Positions 46,842 to 57,896 of a stretch of DNA of 64,000 bases are shown piece by piece. Each line of letters starts with the position of its first letter. The stretch's first letter is position 1. The translations under genes and the position numbers were made by a program. The stretch comes from Leucosporidium creatinivorum (lineage: Eukaryota; Basidiomycota; Microbotryomycetes; Leucosporidiales; Leucosporidiaceae), in assembly GCA_001600635.1 (NCBI GenBank), contig BCKL01000002.1:685425-749424 (forward strand), given 5' to 3'. The notes beneath the pieces were generated by a model. The model had not been told where the DNA came from, did not search any database, and saw only the letters and a program-made list of their open reading frames with translations.

Positions 46842-48169
46842 CTAATCATCATCCTCCTCGTAGAAGCTCATACACGACACTGGCCGCTGGTAGACCACAT
46901 CCTCTTCCTCCTCGAATTCCTCCTCAAACTCACTCTCATCCTCCTCCTCGACTACAGGTCCCCTCCCCTGCCGCTCCCTCTCGGCGGCAATCTTGAGCCT
47001 CAGCCTTTCGGTGATGGCATCGCGGCGCAGATCCTCGTCGTCCTTCTCGAGGGTGCGAGGACTAGGTCGGAAGGTAGGCCGAGGCTTGCGAAGGGAGGCG
47101 AAGCTGGTGAAGCGAGGGTCGAGGGTGAAGTCCTCCTCCTGCTCCTCCTCCTCGACGATGGCGAGTTGGCCCGCTCCAAACTCGGCGCGANNNNNNNNNN
47201 NNNNNNNNNNNNNNNNNNNNNNNNNNNNNNNNNNNNNNNNNNNNNNNNNNNNNNNNNNNNNNNNNNNNNNNNNNNNNNNNNNNNNNNNNNNNNNNNNNNN
47301 NNNNNNNNNNNNNNNNNNNNNNNNNNNNNNNNNNNNNNNNNNNNNNNNNNNNNNNNNNNNNNNNNNNNNNNNNNNNNNNNNNNNNNNNNNNNNNNNNNNN
47401 NNNNNNNNNNNNNNNNNNNNNNNNNNNNNNNNNNNNNNNNNNNNNNNNNNNNNNNNNNNNNNNNNNNNNNNNNNNNNNNNNNNNNNNNNNNNNNNNNNNN
47501 NNNNNNNNNNNNNNNNNNNNNNNNNNNNNNNNNNNNNNNNNNNNNNNNNNNNNNNNNNNNNNNNNNNNNNNNNNNNNNNNNNNNNNNNNNNNNNNNNNNN
47601 NNNNNNNNNNNNNNNNNNNNNNNNNNNNNNNNNNNNNNNNNNNNNNNNNNNNNNNNNNNNNNNNNGAGCGTGCGTCCTGGGCGGCGAGGGAGCTGCTGGT
47701 CGACAGGTGCTCCTCGATGTTGATGGTAGTGATGACCTCCTCGGGCTCCTCCTGCTCCTCGATGACGGGTAGAGACTCCTGAGCCAGCTGAGCGAGGGCC
47801 TCCTTGAGCTCGTNGGCGGGCGAAGGCGAGGTCGTTGGCTGTTCGGCGAGGATGGCAGCAGTCTCGGAGGTGTTGAGGGTGATGGAGGAGGCGGAGGGGG
47901 CCGAAACGAGCTCGAGGTTGGTGCTGATGGTAGTGATCGACTCGGCGGGCTGTAGCGAAGGCAGGAGCAGGGCGTCAGCGACCAGGTCAGACGAAAAAAA
48001 TCAGCGGCGAAGCGAGCTGGGAGAAGCGTAGACTCACCTGTTCAGCAACGATGAGCGAGCTCTGTACCTTGGTACTCCTCTTCTCCTTCCTTCCCTTGCC
48101 AGTCAATTTGCGCTTGAGCTGCTTGAGCGAGCCAGAGACCTTGCGGACGAGGGTGCAAGCGGCGAGCAT
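46842..48169 (-). CDS. Coiled-coil, acidic protein of unknown function (copy 2, interrupted by assembly gap)
   Basis: Exons are 48169-48038 and 47949-46842, the second containing 475 undetermined bases (47191-47665), so the length cannot be stated. Exon 1 differs from copy 1 at 5 of 44 residues (MLAACTLVRKVSGSLKQLKR versus MLAARTLVRKVSGSLQQLKR). The C-terminus also differs (VSCMSFYEEDDD versus VSRMSFYEEDDE, with an altered acidic run before it). Start, intron position and stop are all conserved, so the copy looks intact outside the gap. It is a diverged paralogue, not a simple repeat of the same reads. Function unknown. Confidence 0.65.
47191..47665. other. Assembly gap (475 N)
   Basis: A run of undetermined bases inside coiled-coil copy 2. 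The matching stretch of copy 1 is about 580 bp, so the gap size or content is uncertain. Confidence 0.99.
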
Positions 48170-49247
48170 TTCTGCGAGCGAGCTGGGAGGAATGTGTATA
48201 GGAGGGTAGGGGTGTAGTAGGGTGGTAGGATGTGCTAAGTAGGAGGGTGAGAAGAAGAGCTACAGAACGCTGAGAGGGCTGATAAGAGCTGAGAGCGAGC
48301 TGAAGAGAGCAGGGAGAAGTAGGAAGGAAAGGGAGAAACGAGCGCCGACTCGACCTTTTCTACCCTTCGGCGCAGGAGAGATGGCTGACAGCTTTGTTCC
48401 CTCAAGTCGAGCGTGTTACAGAGTCTAGAGCGGTCTATCAGGGGTACAGAGCGAGCACCTACAGCTCTGTACAACCAGCAAGCGAGCTGGACCACTCGAC
48501 GACGAAAAGTGACCCCTTCGCAGCCGGCTCACACCTCAATAGCCTGCTCCTCTCACCCATTGGTGGTTCAGGTTGACATCAGGGGTCGGCTGTACAGGTC
48601 CAGGGGAGTCCTGTGCCGGCTCGGCGCTCCAGCAGGACCCCTCCTTCAACCTCGGCGACGAAGAAGGGGGCTTTCTCGGAATGCAAACCAGGCTGGCTGT
48701 ACAGGGTGCTTTTCTGAAGAGCCCAAGCTCAGTACACATTTCTGTCGGGGTTAGATGGACTTTTGAATGCTCCCACCGAGTCTCTCGGCGCAACTCGAAT
48801 GGACAAGGGGCCCGAAGGCGGCGCCTGTTCGCCCGCTTGGCTCTCCTACAGCTGCTCGACAGCATCTGAGGGGCCACAGCTACATCTGACCACGTCGAAG
48901 AACCTATACTGCTTACGCAGGCCTTCACGAGCCCTGGCTCATGCCCTGTTTAGCCATCGCCGAGCAGGGCTGTCGGCGGTGCCCGGCCAATCAAGCCCTC
49001 TCGGTTGTTGCATAGCAGCTTAGCGAAAAGCGAGTACCATTGGAGACGTCGGGTTTCAACGTAGTTCGGAGTGTGTCTCGCCTGACACCTCTCGGTGCGA
49101 AATCTCGGCGTTTCAATGGAGAGATCCCGGTCCTCTCTGGGTGTGCCGCTTGCTCTCATAGACTCTCAATGCTCGTTCGCGCGAGCGGAGGTCTGGTACG
49201 ATATGACTTCCGTGACACATAGCGGATCTACTACACTACACCTCCAC
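48170..49247. other. Intergenic: coiled-coil copy 2 promoter (repeat arm) and TRM2 3' flank
   Basis: Up to about 48972 this is the outer part of inverted-repeat arm 2. From 48973 to 49247 it is unique. No gene is recognised. Confidence 0.5.
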
Positions 49248-51544
49248 CTACAGCTCCCTCCTCAACACGGCAACGCCCTCGGCGTGGTGAGTGTTGGCGA
49301 AGAGATCCGCCGCCCTCACGCTCTCAATCCAGAAGCCCTTCTTGCCAGTCCCTGCGGCCTTCTTCTCGCTCTCGCGGATGACCCATCCGATGTCGCGAGC
49401 TTGGGTGTGGACCTGCGAGAGGGTCAGTGGATCAGCATGAGGAGCGAAGAAGCGGGGGAGGATAGTGGGAGAGCATGAACGTACGTTGCAAGAGACGTAG
49501 ATGATGGTGGCAGGGTTGAAGGCGAGGAGTTGGGAAAGGAAGAGGTCGTCGCAGCCCTTGCGAGGAGGATCGATGAGAATGGTGGTCTGGTCGGCGGGAA
49601 ACTCGATGGTCTGAAGGGCGAGTGAGGTCAGCGTGGGCTCCTCAGACGACTCGGCGCGATCAGCTCACATCGAAGATAGCCTCGGCGTTACCAGCACGGA
49701 ACCCAATCTCTCCCCTTCCCTCGGCCTTGTTAAACTCGGCGTTCTTCTTGGCCCACTGCACGCTCTGCTTGTCAATCTCGACACCCTCGATCCTGTTAAA
49801 CTGATCCGCCAACGAGATGGCGAACAATCCTGATCCACAGTAGGCGTCGACGAGGTAGCTCTTGATGGTGGGGTCCCGTGGCGGTGCTCCGACCGGGCGA
49901 ACAGCGTCGGCGATGTAAGAGAGGAGGGAAGGGAGAATCGAGTTGTTGTTCTGGAAGAAGGAGCCAGCGATCTGCTCGAACTCGACGTCGCCGACTTGCT
50001 CGCGAACCGTGGCGTGATGGTCGGTGATGCAGACGTGGGCTTCGGTCGAAGGTGCGCCGGCAGGATCCTTGACAGTGCCTTCTGCCCGAGGAGGGAGGGA
50101 GTCGCGGAGAAGGAGGGTGGCGCCACGCTTGTAGTTGCCGATGGTACTGCGAGGGAGGTGAAAGAGGTCAGCTCGGCGAAGGCGCATGGAGCGAGCGAGT
50201 AGCTACGCACGCCTTGACCTTTTCCCGCTCGATGGTCATAGCATCGTTGATGACCTTGGTCGCGATAACACACTCCTCGATGTCCAGAATCCTCTTGCGA
50301 CCCTTCTGCTCGAATCCAATGGTGACCTCCCACTCCTTCTCCTCAACGGGCTCGGCCGGCTCGGGCGCAGCGACTCCCTTGCCCTTGCCCTTCCACTGGT
50401 TCTTCCTTCCTCCACTCTTGCCGTGCGCAGGAGGGACTTGGAAATGAGGCGTGAGCTTGGTGCGGTAGCCGTATTGGAGAGGCGAGGGAAGGGTAGGGCC
50501 GATCTCGGGGACGAGGGAAGGGTCGAGGAGGGAGAAGTTGGCGAAGGCCTTGCGGACAACGTTTTGCTTGAGAGTGAGCTGGTCGTCGTAGGAGAGGGGT
50601 TGGTACTGCGAGGAGGACGAGTGGAGGTGAGCTTCAACCCGAGTCGAGGACGGCGAGCAAAACTCACCTGGCATCCAGAGCAAAGACCGAAGTACTTGCA
50701 CTGCACACGATCTCCGAACTTCTGCTGGACGGCCTTGAGCTCCTCGCTGGGCACTGCGCGACCCGCCAGCTCTTCGGCGCTGGCCTTCCTCCTCTCGCTC
50801 GGCTCGACAATGGCGATGAGGTCTCCATGGCTCATGAGGAAGTCGGGCTCGTGGCGGGCGACGTGTACAGTGACGAGTTCGCTGGGAAGAGTGAAGGGTA
50901 CGCTGATGAGGCGAGAGGGTTGGCTATCGCCCGATAACGTAAGAAGTCCGAGTCCATCGCCTGCGAAAGAACGAGATCAGCTCAGGGCTCAAGAAAGCGC
51001 TAGGTAGCAGCTCAGACTCACCGTGACTGTTCATGCCGACGATCCTGACCTCAATGTCCTTGCCATTAGCGCCGAAGCCCCACTCCTCCTCGCTCTCCTT
51101 CTTCCAGTTGCGCTCCGACGCCTCGAGCTCCTTGACCCTCTCAGCGCCGAGGAACTCGACTACATCGAAAGCGCCCGCCTCTTCCACTCCTCCCGGCTTG
51201 GGCGCCTTGCCCTTGGCATTCTTCTTGCCCTTGCCTTTGCGACCCTTGTTGGCCTGCTCCTTCTTTTGCTCGCCTTGCGACTTGACGGCGCTGCCAGCGT
51301 TTGCTACAGCGACGAGAGCTTCGATGACTGCTGGTGCAGCGAGCTCTGGCTGGGCGGCGGAAGGAGTGTCGTCCCCTTCGATCTTGGCGCGTTTGACGGC
51401 AGGCTGAGAAGTTGTCGAAGCGGCAGCACCGACGCTGGAAGGAGGGGGCGAAGTCGAGTGAGCCCGCTTAGGGATGGCAGAAGTCGGTACAGACATGGCG
51501 ATGCGAGGGCGGAGCAAGGATAGAGCTGCTCGACGAAGGAGCAT
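49248..51544 (-). CDS. TRM2: tRNA (uracil-C5)-methyltransferase Trm2/TrmA family
   Basis: Exons 51544-51022, 50960-50668, 50605-50211, 50146-49669, 49610-49485 and 49412-49248 give 659 aa. Landmarks are QCKYFGLCSGCQYQPLSYDD (Cys-rich motif), YGYRTKLTPHF, GSFFQNNNSILPSLL, the SAM-binding motif YLVDAYCGSGLFAISLADQF, IDPPRKGCDDLF and the catalytic cysteine in IIYVSCNVHTQARD (about residue 604). The enzyme makes 5-methyluridine at tRNA position 54. The first residues MLLRRAALSLLRPRIAM are basic and amphipathic, and Met17 begins a second in-frame start (MSVPTSAIPKRAHS). Leaky initiation could give mitochondrial and nuclear forms. A Lys-rich stretch (KGRKGKGKKNAKGK) near residue 105 may be a nuclear signal. 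Confidence 0.93.
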
Positions 51545-52742
51545 GAGCGAGACCCGCGTTTCTCAGTCTCGCGGAGTGCCAGTCCAGCTCATTGGTCCGC
51601 GATTCGAGTAGAGGCTGAGGCTGGGTGCATCTCAGAATGATACAAGCGTCTGACAAAGCCCTTCTGAGCTCGCGCCCAGCTGCACCGAAGTCGACATCCT
51701 CCCTTCGCAGCCAGCGCCGAGCATGGGCGTAGCAGCAAGGAGAAGCCCAGACAGCTCGTGAAGCAAGGGCTCTACAATTGGAGGCTCAAAGAGCAAGAGC
51801 GAATGCCTCGCGGTATGTTTGGTCGCCTACAGCGCCTCCCAGGCTCTGAGCTCGGCGCTGGCCCACTTCGGCGACTCCTTAAACGCTCGCTTCGGCTGCT
51901 GTCGAGCTGCGAAAAGGTTTGAAAGGGCATTCGAAGTGCCCTTGGATGTGACTCAGCATCCCTACAGCTCTGCGAAACTCGCGAAGTAGGCCCGACGGCT
52001 TTGAATCAAGAGAGGCGACGCTCCACTTTCTCTCGTTTCAAACGCTTCGGTAGTGCTGATGGCTACGCAGTGCTCTACCGCCCCACACACGCCTCTTGCA
52101 CCACTTTGCCCCGCCCTACAACATCTTCACTCCTTCGAAACCCCCGTCACGCACTTCCCCGTCCAAGCAGCCGAAGCCCGAATCAAACAAGCCCTCGTCG
52201 GCCTGCTTACCAAGACATGCCGTGCTCCACCTTCCCTCTGCTCGCCCCAGCTCCCCCTCTTTTTCTCCAAGCTCGGGCCGAGCTCGATGAGGCCTTGAGC
52301 GGGCTCAGGAGCCAGGAAACGGAATACAGGTATAGAGAGCTTGTGCAAGCGGGAGGAGGTAGATTCGTATGTTGAGATTGTACTATGGAAATCTCAACGC
52401 TGTAGAACATCAGAAACAGGCGCTGGGGCAGCTCCCTTCTGCGCCGAGCTGAGGGGCGTGCACTGCTTGTCCGTCGCCAAGTCGAGTCATGTGCGGGAGC
52501 GGAGTGCACGTTCTGTACACGCGAAAGCTCGGACCACACTCTTTCGCGCCGGCGAGTGAAAAGCCTGAAGCACCTCTTGCTTCCCTTCTTCTTCTTCATC
52601 CACCTCGCTCGGCGCCTTCGTTGTTCCGAGTTCTCAGAGTCGCCATACTTGTGAGTTGCAGGCTCTCTGCTTATGATCACCTTCTTTTCCACAACTGCAC
52701 CGAGCCCAGCGCTGACCTCCTACCTTGCTCTCGCTGATGCAG
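51545..52742. other. Intergenic: TRM2 promoter and region upstream of a possible small gene
   Basis: No firm gene. An ATG-started frame at 52059-52298 encodes an 80-residue sequence with no recognised family (AEARIKQALVGLLTK). It might be an upstream exon of the candidate gene at 52743-53429, but I cannot link them. Confidence 0.35.
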
Positions 52743-53429
52743 GTGGAAGTGGTTCGACGACGAGTGCCCGTTCTGGCCACCTTACCTGCGGAGGAGGTGG
52801 TTCGAGGGGTGAGTACTTTGATTTAGTAGGATGCGAAGCCACACGAGCGTCGACAGAGGCTGACAATTGCGTTGCTTTCGCCGAGCAGGTTCGCCGAACG
52901 CCAAGTTGCTCGACGGTTGATCTTGACCGGAGGGTGCGAGGTTCGGTGACTGTTGAGGTGAGCTTAATTTCGTGTATCATGATCTGCTGCATTAGCTGAC
53001 TACTGCTGCTCCTCTGCAGGCTGCGCCCTTGAGCTTCGATGGGTCCTCTCCCGACCACCAAGTAAGTCTGAAGGTCGGACTCGAGCTCGGTAGGAGGTAG
53101 CTGACTGTTGTTGCAAGATCGGTGTACATACGTACATAGCAGGTGTATTCAAAAGTACACTTTGGAGGGCTGAGCCTGCGCTCGTCGCGGCACAGGCCCT
53201 CCTCGGGAAATGTGTGAGTTGTAGCAGAGTGAAATCTGTAGTCTGTTTGAGCAAGAGGCAGTACTGATCCTCCCCCCTCTTGCAGATCCCCGTGAGTCCG
53301 GCTTTATTTTGTGTGCTAGAAACGAGAGGGTGTTGACCGTAGCTCGTGATGCTTTTGGCGTGGAATAAGATCAAGAGTGAGCAGACAAGAGTCGCAGCCC
53401 GCCCCTTGGCTGGCGGCAAGAATTGGTAA
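52743..53429 (+). CDS. Possible spliced gene of unknown function (internal and terminal exons)
   Basis: Six exon-like blocks, each bounded by AG and GT(G/A)AGT with a CTGAC or TTGAC before most acceptors: 52743-52808, 52889-52957, 53020-53061, 53118-53213, 53286-53291 and 53343-53429. In phase 0 all stay open and read AAPLSFDGSSPDHQ, IGVHTYIAGVFKSTLWRAEP, ALVAAQALLGKC, then LVMLLAWNKIKSEQTRV, ending AGGKNW-stop. The first two blocks are also open in another frame with better codon bias (WFDDECPFWPPYLRRRWFEG). No start is identified and no family is recognised. AT content is higher than in the neighbours. It may be a small gene, a non-coding spliced RNA or a decaying gene. Confidence 0.35.
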
Positions 53430-54380
53430 GTAATTTGTAGCCTTTTGCGACAAGTTCCACTTTCCTGAAGTCCTCGACCGAGACCTTTCGTTGTTGCACA
53501 CGATACTAGAAGCCTACAGCGCCCCCGCTCGGCTCCTCTACCTACCAAGCACAATTTTCTCAAGGCCGAGGGACCTATTCGCGTGTATATTAGTCTAAAG
53601 AGCGCTGGCCTGATGTCCTGCAGCATTGCAACTTCGCCTGTGCTAAGATCTCACCCTCTTGAGAGCTGTACAAGACCGACTTGGGTCTCCGGCGATGTAG
53701 GAGAGTACAACCGGGCAAGTTCTCGGCGTTGGACTTAGCGGATTTCGCGGCGAGCGCCGCCAGCCAGGGGTGTTTCGACCTGGTGAGGTGCTGCAAGGAG
53801 CGGAGCGTCTTCGTGAGCGAGCGAGCGGCAAGAGGGTGCTTCCAGCACCTGTAGGAGAACAGGAGATGGGTTTGGGAGAATGGACGTTAGTCCTGAACGT
53901 GTCCCGGAGGGGCTGGTAAGGCCCCCGCCGGGACCGCAGGGGAGGAAACGACGGGGAGGCGGGCGGGCGCAAAGTCGAGCGGGAGGCTTATGCTCACTCT
54001 GTAGGCTACTGAGAAGCTGTATGCGAAGTAGCTGAAGCTGTAGGCGGAGTCGAGTCGAGAGACGAGACGAAGAGTGAGGGCAAGCCGTGAGCTCGGCTGG
54101 GCTGCGAAGGCAGCCCTCTTCGGCGAAGGGCGGTTCGACTCCGAAGGCGAGGAGCGAGTTCGGCGAAGACTGTGAGTCTCTGTAGGCACCTTCTAGGTCT
54201 CCACACCCCAACCAAGGCCTACCATTCGTCAGCCTCGCTCCTAGGCGGGCTGACTTGTGGCGAGCAGCAGCTCTCTCTCCTCCAACTTTCGCTCGTCTCG
54301 CACTTCATCACTACCAGGGCTCCTTAGCACCCTTTCTCTACCTCTCCCTTTCCCCTTAACCTACTCACCGCTTTCGTAAA
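53430..54380. other. Intergenic: upstream of seryl-tRNA synthetase
   Basis: About 950 bp without a supported exon. It includes a pyrimidine-rich leader just before the SerRS ATG (54285-54370). A GGTTCGACTCC string at 54131 looks like a tRNA T-loop but has no matching stems. Confidence 0.45.
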
Positions 54381-56463
54381 ATGGGAATCGACCTGCTGCT
54401 CCTCCAAGACGACAAGGGCGGAGACCTCAAGTCGGTCCAAGCCTCGCAGAAGAAGCGTTTCGCTTCCGAGGAGCTCGTCACCGAGGTGCTGGCAGAGTAC
54501 AAGGAGTGGACGAAGGGTACGCCTGTTCTACTATCCTTCAGCCTCTGCACGGCGGCCCACTGAACTTTTGCGGTTTTGTCGACGCGCTTCACTGCCTACA
54601 GTCTCGTTCGAGCGTGCTCAGGCAGCCAAGAAGATTAACGCCCTGCAAAAGGAGATTGGGCTCAAGAGGAAGGTGAGCAGTCTCGTGAGGACCGTGCTTT
54701 CAGCGAGATCAAAAGAGCTCACGTCTCGCTTCTCGGCTCGCGCAGAACAAGGAGGATGCTACCGAGCTCCAGGCAGAGAAGACTAGCATCGAGGCCGAGG
54801 CTGCTGCTCTCGTCACCCGTACGGCCGAGGCGGAGGCGTCCATGAGGAAGAAGGGAGGTCTGATCGGCAACATCGTCCACGAAAGCGTTCCCATCTCCGA
54901 GACCGAGGTGAGTAGGCTCCCTGAGACGCGTACAGGCTGTCAAGCTGACTGGGCGACCCCTGCAGGACGACAACAAGGTCGAGAGGACGTTCCACCCCGA
55001 CGGACTGACTCCCAACGGCGACATGACTGTCCCGACCAAAGGCGTTGGAAGGACCATGACCGAGAACCTCCTCTCCCACCACGAGGTCATGTACAAGCTC
55101 GACATTCTCGAGATGGAACGAGGTGCGTATTCTTTTCTCGGCCCGGTTGAACCTCGAGCAAGAACTGACCGCCGAGCTCTGCCGTCTCTCCTTCACCGCT
55201 CTCCGTCGAGCAGGAACCAAGGTTGCTGGTCACCGTGGATTCTACCTCACTGGCGACGGTGTCGACCTCAACCAGGCCATGATCACCTACGGCCTCGACT
55301 ACCTCCGCACCAAGGGCTTCAAGAAGGTCCAGCCTCCCTTCTTCATGAACAAGCCCGTCATGGCCAAGACTGCTCAACTCTCCGAGTTCGACGAGGCTCT
55401 GTACAAGGTGCGTCCGTAGCTACTGCCGGCTCTCAAAGAATAACCTCGGCGCTGACCTGCTTCGTCTGAACAGATCGAGGGAGACGGCGAGGACAACGAG
55501 AAGTACCTCATCGCCACCTCTGAGCAGCCCATCTCCGCCATGCACATGGACGAGTGGTTCGACAAGCCTTCCGAGCAGCTTCCCATCAAGTACGCCGGTT
55601 ACTCGACTTGCTTCCGGAAAGAGGCTGGATCCTCTGGTCGCGACGTGCTCGGTATCTTCCGTATTCATCAGTTCGAGAAGATTGAGCAGGTGAGTTGCAT
55701 TGCCTCGACCCGCTCCCTCTCGAGCGGGCTGTACCGATGTTCTCAAGGCAAGAACCTGACCTCGGTTCTCACCTCTCGCGCAGTTCTGCATCACCGACCC
55801 CTCTTCCTCGTGGGAGATGTTCGACCACATGATCGCCAACTCCGAGGGCTTCTATCAGTCCCTCGGCCTCCCCTACCAGCTCATCTCCATCGTTTCGGGC
55901 GCCCTCAACAACGCCGCTGCCAAGAAGTACGATCTCGAGGCATGGTTCCCCCACCAGGGAGAGTACAAGGAGCTTGTCTCGGTCTCTAACTGCACTGATT
56001 ACCGTAAGTCATCTGTCTCGTCGGCTCTCGTACCCCGTCGGCATCTCACTGACCCATCCGTCCGAACAGAGTCTCGCACTCTCGAGATCCGCTGCGGTAT
56101 CAAGAAGCAGGGCGACACCAAGAAGGTCTACACCCACATGCTCAACGGAACTCTCTGCGCCACCGAGCGTGCCCTGTGCTGCATCGTTGAGAACTACCAG
56201 ACTGCCGAGGTCAGTTCAGGGCTCCGCTTCTCGGCGCTCGGCGCTCGTCTGGGCAGGTTCGCTGATACCGCTCTCTCTCTTCGCTGCGCAGGGTCTCGTC
56301 ATCCCAGAAGTACTTCGCCCGTACATGCAGGGACGCGACTTCCTTCCTTATGGTGTGCCCCGGTTCCTCCGCTTGATCTCTTCGCAGCAGGCGAAGCTGA
56401 CCTCCCTATCTTCTCGCAGTCCGCGAGCTTCCTACCAACTCCAAGTTCTTCAACAAGAAGTAG
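54381..56463 (+). CDS. SES1: Seryl-tRNA synthetase, cytosolic
   Basis: Ten exons: 54381-54516, 54602-54672, 54746-54907, 54966-55122, 55214-55407, 55474-55689, 55784-56003, 56070-56209, 56292-56352 and 56420-56463 give 466 aa (yeast Ses1 has 462). The N-terminal antiparallel coiled-coil arm that grips tRNA-Ser is present ([33 protein letters not shown]). Class II motifs follow: motif 1 near [20 protein letters not shown], motif 2 as [20 protein letters not shown] and [11 protein letters not shown], and motif 3 as [19 protein letters not shown]. The tail is [13 protein letters not shown]. It charges tRNA-Ser and tRNA-Sec-like acceptors with serine. The donor of exon 8 is GTCAGT. Confidence 0.96.
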
Positions 56464-56639
56464 ACGGTTTGTGTACTGTTTGCAAGGGAGATTTCATTAC
56501 ATCAGCACCGATGCTTGGAAGCGCTTGGACGCTTGAGCTTGCACCGCGTTGAGCGAACTTGTCGCGCGCAGCTTCTCCCTTTATCTCTCGTCTCGCTCGT
56601 TTCTCGACTCCACCACACATCGTACAGCACAGCTAGATC

Positions 56640-57685
56640 ATGCTTTTCCGCAACTTTGCCCTCCTCGCCCTCGCCGCCACGGCTACAGCTCAGCTCTCCA
56701 GCGTCACCTCGTCGCTCTCTTCTAGCTGCCAAAACGCTGCCACCAGCTTGGTGTCCAGCGAGTTCGCATCGTGCGCGTCGCTTCTGAGCTTGGTTTCGGT
56801 CGTTACCGCCTCTGGATCCATCATCTCGCCTCGTGAGCTGCAGGCTTACAGAACCGCCACGGCTCCCGCGCGCGCTAACTCCCGCTCCCCTTCGCTACTA
56901 GTTGAGACGTGGCTGAACTCAGCCTGCACGAGCACATGCAGCAGCTCTGCCATTGATGCTGCCGTCAAGATCGTCGACGATGGATGCGCTTCCGACCTCG
57001 CCGCCGGCAACTCCATCGTTACGGTGAGCCCCCTCGCTCCTCCGGCGGAACTAAAACCGCCAATGATGGGTGCACGAGAGTCTACCGATGTCGCAGAAGC
57101 TGATCGATCAATTGCACTACAGGCCCTCAAGTTTGCCATCACCAACTACAACACCGAGCAGAAGGCCCTTTGCCTCCAGTCGACCAGCAACTCGACCTAC
57201 TGCATCTCGCAGCTCCTCACCAGCGTGCAGTCGGCCACTGGAACCGATTTGAGCGTCACCGACAGTGAGTCGCCTTCGCTGCGCATCGTGCGTGCCCGTC
57301 AACGAACGACCGAGGCCGCCCCCTCTCGCTCGGCAGTGCCGTTGCTAATCTCGCTCTCCTCCTCGCAGTCCAATCCATTTACAGCAACACCTCGATGCTC
57401 CAGCAGCTCACCCCCGCCGACCTCTGCACCGACTGCAATCACGCCCTCGTCTCGGCATACTCCTCCCTCGACAACGGCACCCTCACCTCGTACGCCTCCT
57501 CCGAATGCGGAGCCTCCTTCGCCGACGGACAGACCCCCTCGACTGTGTCGCTCAAGAGCAGCAGTGGATCGAACTCCTCCTCCTCGACCGAGAGCAAGCC
57601 TCTCAGCGGCGCTGGACGCCTGGGAGCTGGAGCAGTCGTCGCTGGAGCGGTCGCTGTTGCGCTCGGCGCTCTCTCCCTCATGTAG
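56640..57685 (+). CDS. Secreted cysteine-rich, probably GPI-anchored surface protein
   Basis: Exons 56640-56832, 56902-57023, 57123-57264 and 57369-57685 give 257 aa. A signal peptide (MLFRNFALLALAATATA) starts the protein. Spaced cysteines occur in SSSCQNAA, FASCASLL, NSACTSTCSSS, DDGCASDL, KALCLQ, TYCISQLL, DLCTDCNHAL and SECGAS. A Ser-rich stretch (SSSGSNSSSSTESKPLSGAG) precedes a C-terminal hydrophobic segment ending VAVALGALSLM, which fits a GPI-attachment signal. The Cys pattern is reminiscent of the fungal DUF7729-type surface proteins, but this is from memory and only tentative. Likely place: cell surface or wall. Function unknown. Confidence 0.75.
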
Positions 57686-57896
57686 ATGCGAGTATGGGAG
57701 GAGACTATATGACATGCTCTGAACTCGCCGCGACGAGTATAATGGACGCTTTCGCATTTGTAAAGAGCTGAGCCTGAAGCGGAGAGAGTGAGAAGCAAGC
57801 CTTTGGGCGCCGCTGTGCGAGAGTGAGAAATCATACAACCCTAACACCCTTACAACACCATCTAACCATCTAACGATTACGAGTCTAAGCGCACTA

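Larger units (their letters stand above)
46666..48972 (-). repeat. Inverted-repeat arm 2 (about 2.3 kb, with gap)
   Basis: This is the reverse-complement homologue of 18656-21066, so the block 21067-46665 is bracketed by the two arms. It diverges by several percent at both ends but appears identical on either side of the N gap. Confidence 0.85.

Noticed and set aside
46993-47772. Long rightward frames crossing the N run
   Set aside because: They exist only because undetermined bases contain no stops; the real gene is on the other strand.
18656-48972. Terminal inverted repeats of a giant DNA transposon or other mobile element
   Set aside because: The arms hold an ordinary host-like gene and its promoter, the interior is host housekeeping genes, and I see no transposase or target-site duplication.
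18656-48972. Mating-type locus flanked by inverted repeats
   Set aside because: No pheromone precursor, STE3-type receptor or homeodomain gene is found between the arms.
54060-54150. tRNA gene suggested by GGTTCGACTCC at 54131
   Set aside because: The bases around the loop do not form a 5-bp T stem, and no acceptor or anticodon arm is found upstream.
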